This document shows positions 5,799 through 12,836 of a stretch of DNA of 12,836 bases, piece by piece. The first letter of the stretch is position 1. Every line of letters begins with the position of its first letter. Under the pieces are notes generated by a model. It was not told the DNA's origin. It saw only the letters and a list, made by a program, of their open reading frames with translations, and searched no databases. This stretch comes from RGIG9041 sp045541455 (GTDB taxonomy: Bacteria > Bacillota > Clostridia > Oscillospirales > QAKW01), in contig JAZQJA010000057.1 of assembly GCA_045541455.1 (NCBI GenBank), positions 1 through 12,836 of the forward strand. The letters run 5' to 3'. Both the position numbers and the translations under genes were made by a program.

Positions 5799-5827
5799 TT
5801 GGCGATAATATTTTACAATATTAATAT
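5799..5827 (+). promoter_or_regulatory. Possible malQ promoter
   Basis: TTGGCG (5799-5804) and TAATAT (5822-5827) are 17 bases apart on the plus strand, and would start transcription near 5834, just before GAGGA at 5839-5843. The region is very AT-rich and other pairings exist, so this is tentative. It would lie back to back with the malate operon promoter. Confidence 0.35.
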
Positions 5828-5850
5828 TATAATTTGTTGAGGAAATTTGT

Positions 5851-7335
5851 ATGCGAAAAAGCGGAATACTTATGCCGGTGTTCTCACTGCCGTCCGATTA
5901 CGGAATAGGCACATTGGGACATGAGGCATATCGGTTTATTGATTTTTTAAAACGTGCAGGGCAAAGCGTGTGGCAGCTTTTACCGATTGGGCAAACGGGT
6001 CTTGGCGACTCACCGTACCAGTCTTTTTCGTCGTATGCCGGAAACCCATACTTTATCGACCTTGACCTGCTTGCGCAGTGGGGCTATCTTGACCGCTTGG
6101 AATATAAAGATGTTGATTTTGGTGGCAAAGACGGTATTGATTACGGTGTGCTTTGGCAAAAGCGCTATTCGGTTTTAAAACTTGCATACAAGCGCTTTAT
6201 CACCGCACCAAGCGAACAGTATGCCACTTTTTGCGCGCAAAATGCGTGGTGGCTTGACGATTATGCGCTGTTTTGTGCAATTAAGGACAAGCACGGCGGC
6301 GCTCCGTGGAACAAGTGGGAAAGTCCGCTTAAAAAACGTGATCCGTCACGGCTTGAACAGGTGAGAAAACAACTTTTCGATTCGGTTGAATTTTATAAAA
6401 CTTTGCAGTATTTCTTTATTGTTCAGTGGCGCAACCTTAAGCAGTATGCAAACCAAAACGGCATTGAAATTATGGGTGATTTGCCAATTTACGTAGCCTA
6501 TGACAGTGCAGATGTGTGGGCAAGCCCTGACCAGTTTGAACTTGATGAAAATTTAAATCCGATAGAGGTTGCAGGCTGTCCGCCCGACGCATTTTCGGCT
6601 GACGGTCAACTTTGGGGCAACCCGCTTTACAATTGGGAAAAGATGAAAAACGAGTGGCCGAAATTTAATTTTTGGCGCAGCCGTATAAGTTACAGTTTAA
6701 AACTGTATGACATTATACGAATAGACCATTTTCGCGGGTTTGAGTCGTATTATGCAATACCGTTTGGTGATAAAACAGCGCGGCAGGGCAGGTGGCGCAA
6801 AGGCCCCGATTATGAGTTGTTTTCCGATATTGAGAGGGATATGGGCAAACTGCCTATTGTTGCTGAGGACTTGGGTTATCTTACCGACGAGGTGCGCAAC
6901 CTTTTATCGCTTTGCGGGTATCCCGGCATGAAGGTGTTGCAGTTTGCGTTTGACTCGCGCGAGGATAGTGATTATCTGCCTCACAATTATACCAAAAACT
7001 GCGTTGTCTACACAGGTACGCACGACAACGATACTATTGTCGGCTGGGAAAAGAGTGCGGCAAGTGATGATGTGAAAGAGGCAAAGCGGTATATCCGTTA
7101 TAGTCAAAAAGAGGGGCTTGCGCTTGGAATGATTAAGACGGCTATGGCATCGGTTGCCGACACCGCCATTATTCCTATGCAGGACTACCTTGAACTGTCT
7201 TCGGTTGCCAGAATAAACACACCGTCTACCGCCAGCGGTAATTGGCGTTGGCGAATGAAAAAAGATGCGGCAACCGACGCACTTGCGGTGCTTATTTATG
7301 AACTTACAAAGACATACCGCCGTCTTCCTAAATAG
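5851..7335 (+). CDS. malQ: 4-alpha-glucanotransferase (amylomaltase, GH77)
   Basis: Amylomaltase moves 4-alpha-glucan segments between maltodextrins and frees glucose, in cytoplasmic maltose and glycogen breakdown. The 494-residue protein has the full GH77 barrel. The N-terminal GILMPVFSLPSDYGIGTLG, SPYQSFSSYAGNP (about 54-66), EIMGDLPIYVAYDSADVWA (about 206-224) and AGCPPDAFSADGQLWGNPLY (241-260) are diagnostic. The catalytic residues are all present: nucleophile Asp in IRIDHFRG (about 292), general acid Glu in VAEDLG (about 339) and the transition-state Asp in THDNDT (about 394). These align within one residue of the well-studied Thermus amylomaltase sites. The ATG at 5851 is eight bases after GAGGA. 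It is a single-gene unit, divergent from the malate operon and closed by its own terminator. Confidence 0.97.
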   Translation: MRKSGILMPVFSLPSDYGIGTLGHEAYRFIDFLKRAGQSVWQLLPIGQTGLGDSPYQSFSSYAGNPYFIDLDLLAQWGYLDRLEYKDVDFGGKDGIDYGVLWQKRYSVLKLAYKRFITAPSEQYATFCAQNAWWLDDYALFCAIKDKHGGAPWNKWESPLKKRDPSRLEQVRKQLFDSVEFYKTLQYFFIVQWRNLKQYANQNGIEIMGDLPIYVAYDSADVWASPDQFELDENLNPIEVAGCPPDAFSADGQLWGNPLYNWEKMKNEWPKFNFWRSRISYSLKLYDIIRIDHFRGFESYYAIPFGDKTARQGRWRKGPDYELFSDIERDMGKLPIVAEDLGYLTDEVRNLLSLCGYPGMKVLQFAFDSREDSDYLPHNYTKNCVVYTGTHDNDTIVGWEKSAASDDVKEAKRYIRYSQKEGLALGMIKTAMASVADTAIIPMQDYLELSSVARINTPSTASGNWRWRMKKDAATDALAVLIYELTKTYRRLPK

Positions 7336-7340
7336 AATAA

Positions 7341-7375
7341 ATGCTGTAAAAACTTTCGTTTTTACAGCATTTTTT
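7341..7375. terminator. malQ terminator shared with the convergent operon
   Basis: A perfect 13-bp stem (7341-7353 with 7358-7370) with a TTTC loop is followed by five T residues on the plus strand. On the minus strand the tail is weaker (TTTATTC) but the hairpin directly follows the stop of the nucleoside kinase gene, so it probably serves both. Confidence 0.88.
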
Positions 7376-8294
7376 AATATTCAAATTCGCCGTTACCAAT
7401 AAATTCGCGGATAAGCGATTGCTTTGGCACAATGTCAGTCGGTGCAGGCAGAGCGTTTTGCAATAATGATATAAGTTTTGGCATTTTTGAGTCAATACCC
7501 TCTTTGCACAGTCCGTCGTAAATGAGTTGTTTATAAACATTAATTTCGTACGGCAAAAAAGTGTCAATGTCGTAGTTTGCACGGGGTTTATACGGCATTA
7601 TATAAAGATTTTCACCGCGCTGGACACTTTTGTAAATGGCGGCAGTTGACGCAAAACTGCGTGCGCGGTGGACGCGGTCGCGAAGCATTCGTCGCAGCAG
7701 ACGGATATACTCAGGATGTATAAGGCCGTTTGCCTCGGTCTTAACGCGGGTGCGCACACTCACATAAATTCGGGTATCAAACTTGTCGGGAATTGTTATA
7801 ACATCGGGGTTTAAGGCGTGTATACCTTCTAAAATTACAAGTTCGCCCTCTTTTAATTTTAGTGTTTTGCCTGATGCTTTTCGCACATTCTCTTTAAAAT
7901 CAAAGCGCGGGAGGTTAACCTCTTTAAAATTGATTATATCGTCAAGTTGACTGTTAAGAAAGTCTATATCCACACGGTTTGGGCTTTCAAGGTCAATTTT
8001 ATTTTGCGCAAACAACTGCTTTTCTTCGGCTGTCATTGTGTGAAAGTAGTTATCAAGTGACAGCGCGTGTGCCTTGTGTCCGAAACTTTCAAGGCTTTTT
8101 TGAAGAAGCATAGCGCTTGTTGTTTTGCCCGACCCTGACGGGCCTGAAATTAAAATCACTTTGTAGTTTTCGTTTGCTATAATATCTTTTGCAATACTGT
8201 CAATACGGGATTTTAATTCTTTATCCGATGCTGTTGCAAAGGCGCGCGCGTTGGTTGCTATTTCGCGGTTTATATCTTTTAAATCAAGAAACAT
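7374..8294 (-). CDS. Uridine-kinase-like nucleoside kinase (PRK/URK family)
   Basis: This 306-residue P-loop kinase of the phosphoribulokinase/uridine kinase family probably phosphorylates uridine or cytidine with ATP or GTP in pyrimidine salvage. It shows the Walker A GPSGSGKTT (51-59), LSLDNYF (79-85) of the nucleoside site, LPRFDF (128-133), and VILEGIHALNP (153-163) as the Walker B region. The sequence style (SLDNYF, FDF, EGIHALNP, then IRLLRRMLRDRVHRA and YIMPYKPRA) matches the kinase half of the Clostridial proteins that also carry an N-terminal TGS/tRNA-synthetase-like domain, but here that half is absent. Only about 45 residues precede the P-loop. The ATG lies one base after the stop of the upstream RNase gene, with only a weak GGGA (8303-8306) as ribosome binding site, so translation is probably coupled. 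The exact substrate is uncertain. Confidence 0.85.
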   Translation of the reverse strand: MFLDLKDINREIATNARAFATASDKELKSRIDSIAKDIIANENYKVILISGPSGSGKTTSAMLLQKSLESFGHKAHALSLDNYFHTMTAEEKQLFAQNKIDLESPNRVDIDFLNSQLDDIINFKEVNLPRFDFKENVRKASGKTLKLKEGELVILEGIHALNPDVITIPDKFDTRIYVSVRTRVKTEANGLIHPEYIRLLRRMLRDRVHRARSFASTAAIYKSVQRGENLYIMPYKPRANYDIDTFLPYEINVYKQLIYDGLCKEGIDSKMPKLISLLQNALPAPTDIVPKQSLIREFIGNGEFEY

Positions 8295-8295
8295 A

Positions 8296-9903
8296 TTATC
8301 TGTCCCATTTGTCTGAAAGTCGATTTATCTCATCAGCAAAACGGGCAAGGTCTTTGTTTGCGCCGCCACGATTATGCTCGATTACGCGCAAAAGGCGTTT
8401 GCCTGCTTCAAGCAGCCGCTGGAAAACGGCAGTTGCTTTGTGAGATGTTTTGGGTGCTTTTACAAGTCGGTTTTTGTTACCTTCGTTTAAGCAAACACCC
8501 GTTGTAATATCATATTCGGCAGCGTTGTAGGGTGCCACAGCGTCAAAGCCTAAAGTTTGTTTGATATGTTGTGCAAATTCGTCGCACACCTCGTCACCGC
8601 CATGGTTTACAAACACGCGCTGGGGTGTGTTTTCAAGCGCGCCAAGCCACGAAATCATCATATCGCGGTCAGCGTGTCCGCTAATTCCGTCCATTTGTTC
8701 AATGTGTGCGTTAACCCAAATTTCTTCGCCGAACAGTTTTACCGAGGTGTCACCGTCGATAAGTTTTCTGCCAAGTGTTCCTTCTGACTGATAGCCGACA
8801 AACAGTATGGTACATTCTTTACGCCAAAGGTTGTGCTTTAAGTGATGGCGTATTCTTCCTGCTTCACACATTCCCGATGCTGAGAGGATTACTTTTGGCA
8901 AAGTGTCGGCATTTATAAGTTTTGACTCGTCACTTGTTACAGAAAGGCAAAGCCCGTCAAAACGCAAGGGGTTTATGCCCTGTTTTAAAAGGTCAAGCGT
9001 TTCGTTGTCGTAAAAATTTTGCATCTCATCTGAGTGAGAGTATATATTTGTTGCTTCAACGGCGAGCGGGCTGTCTACCCATACGGGAAAACCGTCGTGC
9101 CCTTTTACAAGCCCTTTTTCTTTAATTTCGCGGATGAGGTAGAGAAGTTCTTGAGTTCTGCCTACCGCAAATGAAGGAATTACAACGTTACCGCCTCTGT
9201 CAAAGGTGTCTTGAATAATGCGTGTCAGTTGAGATACATAGTCAGGGCGTTCACCGTGCAGACGGGTGCCGTAGGTCGATTCGATAACAACAAAGTCAGC
9301 ATGGGTTGGTTTTTGCGGGTCACGGATTAGCGGGCGCGCGGTGTTGCCAAGGTCACCCGAAAACAAAATTGTTTTGGTAATACCGTCTTCTGTAATTTTA
9401 AGTTCAACACTTGAAGAACCCAGCAGATGACCTGCGTCAATAAATTTTGCCGCAACAAAGTCAAGCGGACAAAATTCTTCGTTATAGTTATAAGGACAAA
9501 ACAGTTCAAGTGTTTTAACGGCGTCTTTTGTTGTATAAGGCGGCGGGGTTGCTTCTGTACCGGCACGCTGAGCCTTACGGTTGCGCCATTCTGCTTCGCT
9601 TTCCTGAATGTGCGCTGAGTCGAGAAGCATAATGTCGCACAGTTTTTTTGTTGCATGGGTTGCAAATATTTTACCGCCGTAGCCGTTTGCCACAAGATAT
9701 GGCAGTTTGCCCGAATGGTCAATGTGCGCGTGGGTTAAAAACACCGCGTCAATGTCATTGGGACCTATCGGCAGTTCACAGTTTTCATATATGTCGCGGC
9801 CCTGCTCCATACCGCAATCGACAAGTATTTTTTTACCTGCCGCCTCGATAAGAGTGCATGAGCCGGTAACTTCGTGTGCTGCACCTAAAAAAGTAAGTTT
9901 CAC
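8296..9903 (-). CDS. Beta-CASP metallo-beta-lactamase-fold RNase
   Basis: This 535-residue cytoplasmic protein is a zinc-dependent metallo-beta-lactamase-fold nuclease with a beta-CASP insert, related to archaeal and eukaryotic CPSF73-type RNases and expected to cut or trim RNA. Motif 2 is HAHIDH (58-63), the third-motif histidine is in DAGHLLGSS (about 159) and the fourth is GDLG (about 184). ESTYG (208-212) begins the beta-CASP domain, SFAVGRTQELL (about 244-254) and SASGMCEAGRIRHHL (341-355) are its signatures, and SGHAD (about 408-412) and VNHGGDE (about 432-438) carry the late histidines. A tail of about 80 residues follows with a basic, possibly helical end. The start is GTG at 9903, nine bases after AAGGA (9913-9917) inside the end of wecB. 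It is distinct from RNase J in lacking the usual long C-terminal domain. Confidence 0.92.
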   Translation of the reverse strand: MKLTFLGAAHEVTGSCTLIEAAGKKILVDCGMEQGRDIYENCELPIGPNDIDAVFLTHAHIDHSGKLPYLVANGYGGKIFATHATKKLCDIMLLDSAHIQESEAEWRNRKAQRAGTEATPPPYTTKDAVKTLELFCPYNYNEEFCPLDFVAAKFIDAGHLLGSSSVELKITEDGITKTILFSGDLGNTARPLIRDPQKPTHADFVVIESTYGTRLHGERPDYVSQLTRIIQDTFDRGGNVVIPSFAVGRTQELLYLIREIKEKGLVKGHDGFPVWVDSPLAVEATNIYSHSDEMQNFYDNETLDLLKQGINPLRFDGLCLSVTSDESKLINADTLPKVILSASGMCEAGRIRHHLKHNLWRKECTILFVGYQSEGTLGRKLIDGDTSVKLFGEEIWVNAHIEQMDGISGHADRDMMISWLGALENTPQRVFVNHGGDEVCDEFAQHIKQTLGFDAVAPYNAAEYDITTGVCLNEGNKNRLVKAPKTSHKATAVFQRLLEAGKRLLRVIEHNRGGANKDLARFADEINRLSDKWDR

Positions 9904-9908
9904 TTAAA

Positions 9909-11003
9909 TCATTCCTTTTCTAAAATATCGGCAATTCGTTTAGAGGCAAAGCCGTCGCCGTATGGGTTACTTGCCTTTGCCATGGCATCATAAACCGATT
10001 TATCGGTAAGTAACAGTTTAAAGTTTTGATAAATTGTGTCTTCGTCTGTACCCACAAGGCGTAAAGTCCCTGCTTTAATGCCCTCGGGCCGCTCTGTTGT
10101 ATCGCGCATAACAAGTACCGGTTTACCAAGCGAGGGTGCCTCTTCCTGAATACCGCCCGAGTCAGTTAAAATGAGGTGGCTTTTTGCAAGGAAATTATGA
10201 AAATCAACAACCTCAAGCGGTTCAATTATACGTATTCTGTCACAGCCGCCCAGTTCTTCGTTTGCAGCCTGACGGACAACGGGGTTCATATGAATGGGGT
10301 AAAGCGCCTTTATGTCGGGGTGTTCATCCATAACCCTGCGTATCGCACGGAACATATTGTGCATAGGTTCGCCCAGATTTTCGCGGCGGTGGGCGGTTAT
10401 CATTATAAGTTTTGAGTCACCAACCCAGTCAAGTTCGGGGTGGGTGTAACTTTCACAAACTGTTGTTTTAAGCGCGTCGATTGCGGTGTTGCCGGTGACA
10501 TAAATATCTTTTTCCGCCCTGCCCTCACGCAAAAGGTTTTGCTTTGAAAGTTCGGTTGGTGCAAAGTTGAACTTTGAAATAATAGAAACAGCCTGGCGGT
10601 TAAATTCCTCAGGGTATGGGCTGTAGATGTTATATGTGCGAAGACCTGCTTCGACATGTCCGACAGGGATTTGCAGATAAAAGCAGGCAAGCGCTGTCAC
10701 AAATGTTGTAGATGTGTCGCCGTGGACCAGCACAACATCGGGCTTTACTTCTTCCAGCACCGATTTTATGCTGTTTAGAATGTTTGTTGTTATATCAAAC
10801 AGAGTCTGTTTTTCTTTCATTATTGAAAGGTCATAGTCGGGTGTGACAGAAAATGTGTCAAGCACCTGATCGAGCATTTGTCTGTGCTGACCTGTTACAC
10901 ATACAACTGTTTTTATGTTATCTCTTGTTTTGAGTTCGTTTACAAGCGGGCACATTTTTATCGCCTCTGGGCGTGTTCCGAAAACAAGCATTACAGTTTT
11001 CAT
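9909..11003 (-). CDS. wecB: UDP-N-acetylglucosamine 2-epimerase (non-hydrolysing)
   Basis: This enzyme interconverts UDP-GlcNAc and UDP-ManNAc, the precursor of ManNAc- or ManNAcA-containing teichoic acid linkage units and capsules. The 364-residue length is normal. Signatures include FGTRPEAIKMCPLV (8-21), TGQHRQML (37-44), HGDTSTTF (94-101), GHVEAGLRTYN (115-125) with YPEEFNRQ (130-137), TAHRREN (203-209), PIHMNP (236-241) and TDSGGIQEEAPSLGKPVLVMRDTTERPE (280-307, given as the family's key block). Aspartate near 96, glutamates near 118 and 132, and histidine near 205 match the catalytic positions of the Escherichia coli enzyme. The ATG at 11003 is seven bases after GAGG. The gene heads a three-gene operon with a consensus promoter, and its stop is five bases before the RNase gene. 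Confidence 0.97.
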   Translation of the reverse strand: MKTVMLVFGTRPEAIKMCPLVNELKTRDNIKTVVCVTGQHRQMLDQVLDTFSVTPDYDLSIMKEKQTLFDITTNILNSIKSVLEEVKPDVVLVHGDTSTTFVTALACFYLQIPVGHVEAGLRTYNIYSPYPEEFNRQAVSIISKFNFAPTELSKQNLLREGRAEKDIYVTGNTAIDALKTTVCESYTHPELDWVGDSKLIMITAHRRENLGEPMHNMFRAIRRVMDEHPDIKALYPIHMNPVVRQAANEELGGCDRIRIIEPLEVVDFHNFLAKSHLILTDSGGIQEEAPSLGKPVLVMRDTTERPEGIKAGTLRLVGTDEDTIYQNFKLLLTDKSVYDAMAKASNPYGDGFASKRIADILEKE

Positions 11004-11034
11004 ATTATTACCTCACTATTACAGTATTATTTTT

Positions 11035-11063
11035 ATTATATATTAATGCAATTATTATGTCAA
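11035..11063 (-). promoter_or_regulatory. Consensus sigma-A promoter of the wecB operon
   Basis: On the minus strand TTGACA (11058-11063) and TATAAT (11035-11040) are exactly 17 bases apart, a perfect consensus promoter, with a predicted start near 11028 and a leader of only about 25 nt. The -35 box lies five bases from the long palindrome at 11069-11097. Confidence 0.9.
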
Positions 11064-11068
11064 ATTAA

Positions 11069-11097
11069 AAGTCTGTAATGCATTGCATTACAGACTT
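11069..11097. terminator. Palindromic terminator of the SulP gene, adjoining the wecB promoter
   Basis: AAGTCTGTAATGCA (11069-11082) and its exact reverse complement (11084-11097) flank one central base, a 29-bp near-perfect palindrome. On the minus strand it is followed by TTAATTT, a moderate U tract, and it contains the SulP stop codon (11088-11090) in its arm. It is a likely terminator, and could also be a DNA operator because it adjoins the wecB -35 box. Confidence 0.75.
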
Positions 11098-12731
11098 AAT
11101 AAATTTTCTGCGTGGTTTATTGCTTCGGTTATGTTATTTTTAATGTTGTCGGCACCGACTTTTTTAATAAATCCCGACTTTTTCATAGCTTTTAAAGGCT
11201 GGTTGTTTACATGCGATAAAATAAGTGTGATGTTTGATTTTTTACAACGTGCATACAGTTCGTTAAGTGCATTCATAGCGGTTACATCAAGGGCGGGAAC
11301 ACTGCGCATACGCAGTATTAGACAGCGGGTGTCACTTTTGATTGCTATGTTTGCAACTTTGTCCGCCGCACCAAAAAACAGCGGGCCTGTGATTTCGTAA
11401 ATACGTATTTGTTTTGAAACCTTTAACAGTCTATCGTGTTCGTCATTGTCGATTGATGTGGTTTTCCATTTTTTAAGGCCTGTTTCGTCGCTCATTCGCT
11501 TCATAAACAAAATGCATGCAAGCAACATTCCTGCTTCTATTGCAATTACAAGGTCAAACACAACGGTCAGCACAAAGGTGATAAGCAATACAAAAATGTC
11601 GCTTTTGGGTGCGGTTTTTAAAAGATTTACAAAGGTGCGCCATCCGCTCATATTATATGCCACCATAAACAGAATTGCCGCAATGGCAGGCATTGGGATA
11701 AGACTTGCATAAGGCATAAGGATTATGAGTACAAGCAGTAAAACAAGTGCATGGACCATACCTGCAACGGGAGTTTTGCCGCCGTTTTTGATGTTGGCGG
11801 CGGTGCGTGCAATAGCGCCGGTTGCAGGGATACCGCCAAACAGAGCCGATGCGATGTTGCCGATACCTTGTGCACACAATTCGGCGTTTGAACGGTGTTT
11901 ATCGTGTATCATACCGTCTGCCACAACGCAAGAGAGCAGTGATTCAATAGCGGCGAGTATTGCGATTGTAAAAGCGTCGGGCAGTGCCGTTTTAACAGCG
12001 TCGAATGTTACGGTCGGAATATATAAAGAGGGGAGTTTATTGCTTATTGTATAAAGGTCGCCGATAGTGTCAACATTAAGCGGCAAAAACTTACACATAA
12101 GTATACCTGCAATTACAGCGATAAGGGAAGCGGGTATTTTTTCTGTCAGTTTGGGCATTAGTATAAGTATCGCAAGGCAAACTGCACCGACGATAAATGC
12201 GTGCAGGTTAAAGGTGGATATACCTGCAAAAAAGGCTTTTAACTTTTCAACCGTTTCAATTGTCGGCATTGAGTCGGGATAGCGCACACCGAAAAAGTCT
12301 TTAAACTGACCTATGACGATGGTTACGGCAATTCCTGCAGTAAAGCCGGTTGTAATAGTAAACGGAATGTATTTTATAAGCGAGCCCAGACGGAACACAC
12401 CCATAAGCAAAAGCATAATTCCTGCCAGTACTGTTGCAATACACAGCCCGCTTAGTCCGTTTTTGGCAACAATGCCTGCAACGATTGTTGCAAACGCTGC
12501 TGTTGGCCCTGCAATCTGGACACGGCTTCCGCCAAACATTGAGATTAAAAAGCCTGCAATTATTGCGGTGTATATACCTTGTTCGGGGCTTACTCCCGAT
12601 GCCAGTGCGAGCGCGATTGACAACGGTAGTGCAATTATTGCAACAATAACACCTGCTGTAAGGTCAGACAAGAGTTGTTTTGCACTGTAGCCTTTAAGCG
12701 TTGAAAAAAGCATTGGTTTCAGTTCATGCAT
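11088..12731 (-). CDS. SulP-family anion transporter with STAS domain
   Basis: This 547-residue integral membrane protein belongs to the SulP (SLC26-like) family of anion permeases, which move sulfate, bicarbonate or other anions by proton or sodium symport or by exchange. The N-terminal block has LSDLTAGVIVAIIALPLSIA (21-40), GVSPEQGIYTAIIAG (46-60) and AGPTAAF (74-80), the recognised SulP signatures, followed by about ten to twelve membrane segments. Residues from about 435 to the end form a STAS domain, with the PALDVTAMNALNEL stretch at the phospho-loop position; here the usual serine is replaced by a DVT sequence. The start is ATG at 12731 with GGGGGA at 12741-12746; in-frame sequence upstream to 12815 is AT-rich, overlaps the promoter, and is rejected. 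The substrate cannot be told from the sequence. Confidence 0.93.
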   Translation of the reverse strand: MHELKPMLFSTLKGYSAKQLLSDLTAGVIVAIIALPLSIALALASGVSPEQGIYTAIIAGFLISMFGGSRVQIAGPTAAFATIVAGIVAKNGLSGLCIATVLAGIMLLLMGVFRLGSLIKYIPFTITTGFTAGIAVTIVIGQFKDFFGVRYPDSMPTIETVEKLKAFFAGISTFNLHAFIVGAVCLAILILMPKLTEKIPASLIAVIAGILMCKFLPLNVDTIGDLYTISNKLPSLYIPTVTFDAVKTALPDAFTIAILAAIESLLSCVVADGMIHDKHRSNAELCAQGIGNIASALFGGIPATGAIARTAANIKNGGKTPVAGMVHALVLLLVLIILMPYASLIPMPAIAAILFMVAYNMSGWRTFVNLLKTAPKSDIFVLLITFVLTVVFDLVIAIEAGMLLACILFMKRMSDETGLKKWKTTSIDNDEHDRLLKVSKQIRIYEITGPLFFGAADKVANIAIKSDTRCLILRMRSVPALDVTAMNALNELYARCKKSNITLILSHVNNQPLKAMKKSGFIKKVGADNIKNNITEAINHAENLLSL

Positions 12732-12740
12732 TTTTAAAAA

Positions 12741-12746
12741 TCCCCC
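12741..12746 (-). promoter_or_regulatory. GGGGGA ribosome binding site that sets the SulP start
   Basis: GGGGGA lies nine bases upstream of ATG 12731. No comparable site precedes the more upstream in-frame starts. Confidence 0.7.
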
Positions 12747-12775
12747 ATAACTTAAAATTAAATTACCAAAAAAAG

Positions 12776-12804
12776 ATTTTAATACCTTTTTTATATTTTG
12801 TAAA
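12776..12804 (-). promoter_or_regulatory. Predicted promoter of the SulP gene
   Basis: On the minus strand TTTACA (12799-12804) and TAAAAT (12776-12781) are 17 bases apart, each with five of six consensus bases. The predicted start is near 12769, giving a leader of about 38 nt. The promoter lies within the in-frame extension of the gene, supporting the shorter start. Confidence 0.7.
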
Positions 12805-12836
12805 TAGCAAAACAAAAAGTATTCCCGTTTCCTTTA

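Noticed and set aside
11725..12690. Several plus-strand open frames of 70 to 125 residues
   Set aside because: They are antisense to the SulP gene and show only the reverse of its membrane-segment codons.
12732..12815. N-terminal extension of the SulP protein
   Set aside because: The extension overlaps the promoter, has no ribosome binding site, and is not part of the family's usual N-terminus.

Overview
The window looks like chromosome of a low-to-medium GC Gram-positive bacterium, most likely an anaerobic member of the Clostridia. The reasons are purine-rich AGGAGG-type ribosome binding sites, near-perfect sigma-A promoters, many U-tailed hairpin terminators, a short lipobox lipoprotein, a malic enzyme paired with an Ldh_2-family dehydrogenase, and a nucleoside kinase of the type common in Clostridia. 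No rRNA, tRNA, CRISPR array, transposase or phage gene was seen.

Layout. (1) 1-2551, plus strand: the 3' end of a surface-polysaccharide cluster. It holds the tail of a glycosyltransferase, a Gtf3/galactofuranosyltransferase-like enzyme and a Wzy-like membrane polymerase, closed by a bidirectional terminator. (2) 2562-3370, minus strand: an AT-rich lipoprotein gene of unknown function with its own promoter, a long rod-like leader RNA and a leader terminator. This unit lies between two perfect 25-bp direct repeats, which are the last seven codons plus stop of the malic enzyme gene. It therefore looks like a cassette inserted at the 3' end of that gene. (3) 3347-5771, minus strand: an operon of an Ldh_2-type (malate/lactate) dehydrogenase followed by malic enzyme, read from a consensus promoter through a short leader containing a perfect terminator hairpin. 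(4) 5851-7375, plus strand: malQ, with a terminator shared with the convergent gene. (5) 7374-11063, minus strand: a tight operon of wecB (UDP-GlcNAc 2-epimerase), a beta-CASP metallo-beta-lactamase-fold RNase and a uridine-kinase-like nucleoside kinase, read from a second consensus promoter. (6) 11069-12804, minus strand: a SulP-family anion transporter with a C-terminal STAS domain, with its own promoter and terminator.

How the parts fit. Regions 1 and 5 both touch cell-envelope sugar metabolism: polymer assembly, and UDP-ManNAc supply from wecB. Region 3 can interconvert oxaloacetate, malate and pyruvate, as in a malate shunt, if the dehydrogenase uses malate. Region 4 recycles maltodextrins. 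The least explained parts are the repeat-flanked lipoprotein cassette with its structured leader, and the leader terminator in front of the malate operon.
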